Shown: positions 5,618 to 7,453 of the stretch, one piece after another
How the letters are laid out: the number at the start of each line of letters is the position of its first letter
How positions within the stretch are numbered: the first letter of the stretch is position 1
Made by a program: the position numbers and the translations under genes
Assembly (NCBI GenBank): GCA_028871595.1
Contig: JAGWMT010000153.1
Coordinates: 1-7,453, forward strand
Length of the DNA stretch: 7,453 nt
Origin: Elusimicrobiota bacterium
Lineage (GTDB): Bacteria > Elusimicrobiota > Elusimicrobia > UBA1565 > UBA9628
Direction of reading: 5' to 3'
Notes under the pieces: model-generated
What the model was told of the DNA's origin: nothing
Databases searched by the model: none
What the model saw: only the letters and a program-made list of their open reading frames with translations

Positions 5618-7261
5618 TTATGCCTCATCCCGTCCCAGCCAAGGATACCGGAAATCGCGCGGCGGCTCGAAAGTCTCCTTGATGGTGCGCGGGGAAACCC
5701 AGCGGATCAGATTCAGGTAGGAGCCCGCCTTGTCGTTCGTGCCGGACGCGCGCGCTCCGCCGAACGGCTGCTGGCCGACGGTGGCGCCGGTGGGCTTGTC
5801 GTTCACGTAGAAGTTGCCGGCGGCGTTGCGCAGCTCGCGGTGCGAGTCGGCCACGGCAGTCCTGTCGCGGGCGAACACCGAGCCGGTGAGTGCGTACGGC
5901 GACGTCTGGTCCACCGTCCGCAGCGTCTCGAGCCACTTGGCGTCGTCGTACACGTAGGTGGTGATGACGGGGCCGAAGATCTCCTCGCACAGCAGGCGAT
6001 ACGACGGATCGCCCGTCTGGATGAGCGTGGGCTCGACAAACCAGCCGTCGGCGTCGTTCACGCCGCCGCCGGCGAGGATCTTCGCGTTCTTTGTGGCGTC
6101 GGCGAGGTAGCCGCTGATGCGGGTGAACGCCTTCTTGTCGATGACGGCGCCCATGAAGTTGCGGAAGTCGTTGACGTCACCCATGCGGATGTCGGCGATC
6201 ATGGCCAGCGCACGGTCGCGCACCTCGGGCCAGAGCGACTTGGGGATATACGCGCGGCTGGCCGCCGAACACTTCTGCCCCTGGTACTCGAACGCGCCGC
6301 GGACGATGGCGACGGCGACCGCCGCCGCGTCGGCCGAGGGGTGCGCGACGATGAAGTCCTTGCCTCCCGTCTCGCCGACGATGCGGGGGTACGACTTGTA
6401 CGTGCCCATGTTGGCGCCGATGGTCTTCCACATCGAGTTGAAGACGGCCGTGCTCCCCGTGAAGTGCACGCCGCCGAAGTCGCGGTCGGCGAGCAGGATG
6501 TCGGTGATGGTCGCGGCATTGCCGGGCACGAAGTTGATGACGCCAGGCGGCAGGCCGGCCTCCTGCAGCAGCTGGAACGTGTACCACGCCGAGAGAACGG
6601 CCGTGCCGGCCGGTTTCCAGATGGACGTGCACCCCATCAGCGCGGGGGCCGTGGGCAGGTTGGCCCCGATCGCCGTGAAGTTGAACGGCGAGATGGCGTA
6701 GACGAACCCTTCGAGGCCGCGGTAGTCGGTCTGGTTCCACACGCCGGGGCTCGAGATGGGCTGCTCGGCGTACAGTTGCGCGGCGAACCGCGTGTTGAAG
6801 CGCCAGAAGTCGATGATCTCGCACGCCGAGTCGATTTCCGCCTGGAACGCCGTCTTCGACTGGCCGAGCATCGTGGCCGCGTTGAGCGTGGCGCGGCGCG
6901 GGCCGGCGAGGAGGTCGGCCGCCTTCAGGAGGATGCCGGCCCGGTCTTCCCACTTCCACGAGGCCCATTCCCTGCGGGCGTCGTTCGAGGCCTTGATGGC
7001 GGCGCGCACGTCCTCGGGGCGGGCCCGGTGCCAGGTGGCCGTCACGTGGCGGTGCTTGTGGGGCGAAGTCGCCTTGGCGATGTCGCCGGTGCGAATCTCC
7101 TTGCCGCCGATGACGAGGGGAATCTCGGGGCATTCCTTCTCCATGGCGGCGAGGCGTGCCTTGAGCTCCGCGCGTTCCGGGGTGCCCGGCGCGTAGGACC
7201 TGATCGGTTCGTTGGCGAGCGGGGGGAGGCGACGGGTGCCGGTGCTGGAGTAATGCGACAT
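5618..7261 (-). CDS. pruA: 1-pyrroline-5-carboxylate dehydrogenase (L-glutamate gamma-semialdehyde dehydrogenase)
   Basis: It oxidises glutamate gamma-semialdehyde, formed spontaneously from pyrroline-5-carboxylate, to glutamate with NAD. This is the second step of proline breakdown and also serves ornithine/arginine breakdown. The 547 residues align by eye with the monofunctional ALDH4A1-type branch rather than bifunctional PutA. ISPFNFTAIG (190-199) holds Asn194, and WKP (215-217) and FTGS (267-270) bind NAD. Glu297 in GETGGKD is the general base region, and Cys331 in GQKCSA is the nucleophile. EIFGP is at 427-431, and the C-terminal NDKPTGATVGQQPFGG and ARASGTNDKAG stretches contribute the substrate loop typical of this subfamily. 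ATG 7261 begins MSHYSSTGTRR; a GTG-started extension to 7369 is Arg/Pro-rich and unlike the family. No strong ribosome site precedes the ATG. It is first gene of a unit with a secreted protein and a glycosidase-like protein. No proline dehydrogenase gene is in the window. Confidence 0.96.
   Translation of the reverse strand: MSHYSSTGTRRLPPLANEPIRSYAPGTPERAELKARLAAMEKECPEIPLVIGGKEIRTGDIAKATSPHKHRHVTATWHRARPEDVRAAIKASNDARREWASWKWEDRAGILLKAADLLAGPRRATLNAATMLGQSKTAFQAEIDSACEIIDFWRFNTRFAAQLYAEQPISSPGVWNQTDYRGLEGFVYAISPFNFTAIGANLPTAPALMGCTSIWKPAGTAVLSAWYTFQLLQEAGLPPGVINFVPGNAATITDILLADRDFGGVHFTGSTAVFNSMWKTIGANMGTYKSYPRIVGETGGKDFIVAHPSADAAAVAVAIVRGAFEYQGQKCSAASRAYIPKSLWPEVRDRALAMIADIRMGDVNDFRNFMGAVIDKKAFTRISGYLADATKNAKILAGGGVNDADGWFVEPTLIQTGDPSYRLLCEEIFGPVITTYVYDDAKWLETLRTVDQTSPYALTGSVFARDRTAVADSHRELRNAAGNFYVNDKPTGATVGQQPFGGARASGTNDKAGSYLNLIRWVSPRTIKETFEPPRDFRYPWLGRDEA
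5623..5626 (-). promoter_or_regulatory. Ribosome binding site of the secreted-protein gene
   Basis: GAGG on the minus strand within the last codons of pruA, 6 nt before ATG 5616. This spacing favours 5616 over the in-frame ATG at 5628, which lies upstream of the site. Confidence 0.6.
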
Positions 7262-7317
7262 TGAAGGCTCTGGCCGAAGTTGAGGGCGCGCGGGTCTGGT
7301 GAGACTCGAGCGCCGAC

Positions 7318-7343
7318 GGCGCGTGAGGCGGGCGCGTGAGGCG
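7318..7343. repeat. Perfect 13-bp tandem repeat upstream of pruA
   Basis: GGCGCGTGAGGCG occurs twice head-to-tail (7318-7330 and 7331-7343), followed by a decayed third piece, GCGTGAAGCG at 7341-7350. It lies 57 bp before the pruA start in non-coding sequence. It may be slippage of a GC-rich stretch or a clustered protein-binding site; nothing else in the window shares it. Confidence 0.7.
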
Positions 7344-7364
7344 TGAAGCGGGCGGGATTCTGGG

Positions 7365-7375
7365 TGCACGGTGCA
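7365..7375. promoter_or_regulatory. Inverted repeat TGCAC-G-GTGCA upstream of pruA
   Basis: A perfect 5-bp inverted repeat around a single G, 103 bp upstream of the pruA ATG. Its size and position would suit an operator half-site pair, but 5-bp arms arise often by chance in GC-rich DNA. No convincing -35/-10 pair was found in the 192 bases upstream of pruA, so its place relative to a promoter is unknown. Confidence 0.25.
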
Positions 7376-7453
7376 GGGGCAGGCAGGAAACAGCGCTCGC
7401 CCCGCGATGCAAGATACCCTGTCCCACGGACGCCGCCCAAGGGGGCGCGCTGT

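Noticed and set aside
5618..7261. Possible horizontal transfer of pruA judged by base composition
   Set aside because: Some stretches look slightly less GC-rich than the neighbours, but the difference is small, and strong protein conservation alone could explain it.
5477..7264. 595-codon plus-strand open frame opposite pruA
   Set aside because: Its translation is Arg/Val/Gly/Asp-rich with no motif, and it is the antisense shadow of a highly conserved dehydrogenase in GC-rich DNA.
7262..7369. N-terminal extension of PruA from a GTG at 7369
   Set aside because: The 36 added residues are Arg/Pro-rich low-complexity sequence over non-coding repeats, unlike the family N-terminus. ATG 7261 gives a normal-length enzyme.
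7400..7430. GGGTATCTTG on the minus strand as the pruA promoter -10
   Set aside because: No acceptable -35 box lies 16-18 bp upstream, and the site is about 150 bp from the start codon.
7431..7449. GC-rich inverted repeat at the right edge as a terminator
   Set aside because: The stem is only about 5 bp with imperfect register and no T-run, and the window ends before its context can be judged.

Overview
The window is GC-rich (roughly 70% by eye), densely packed bacterial chromosome. It holds eight protein-coding genes, one of them cut by the left edge, and no RNA genes, insertion sequences or CRISPR arrays. The taxon cannot be fixed from sequence alone. The Lys-rich GFLYFLDKKGDVSRAKM-type small protein, and exported proteins with a long Ala/Pro-rich segment after the signal peptide, remind me of Elusimicrobiota or Deltaproteobacteria-like genomes. 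That is an impression, not a result.

Left part, plus strand (1-2049). The 3' end of a small basic protein built from a repeated 17-residue module is followed by a strong intrinsic terminator. The terminator's T-run merges into an extended -10 element that lies 6 nt before the ATG of a ketopantoate reductase gene (panE). panE overlaps the next gene, a FolD-family gene, by ATGA. PanE makes pantoate for pantothenate/CoA. FolD-family enzymes interconvert the C1-folates that include the donor used one step earlier by PanB, so the pair makes metabolic sense. However, this FolD has Glu in place of two normally invariant active-site residues.

Middle, minus strand (3749-2046). A consensus-like promoter (TTGACT-16-TACACT) sits 6 nt from the ATG of an exported kinase-like protein. 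Its stop codon overlaps the GTG start of a 72-residue GYF_2-like protein, so the two look translationally coupled. This unit converges tail-to-tail with folD. The two TAA stop codons overlap within TTAA, which is also the loop of an imperfect hairpin.

Right part, minus strand (7261-3746). Three close-packed genes read leftwards. The first is a clear 1-pyrroline-5-carboxylate dehydrogenase (pruA, ALDH4A1-like). The second is a 248-aa secreted protein of unknown family whose ATG begins 1 nt after the pruA stop. The third is a protein resembling six-hairpin (alpha/alpha-barrel) glycosidases whose start is ambiguous and overlaps the second gene. The 192 bases to the right of pruA hold a short tandem repeat and an inverted repeat but no convincing gene.

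Nothing here is a clear new defence or mobile system. The points most worth following are the altered FolD active site, the exported kinase/GYF pair, two apparently leaderless promoters, and the unresolved secreted-protein/glycosidase junction.
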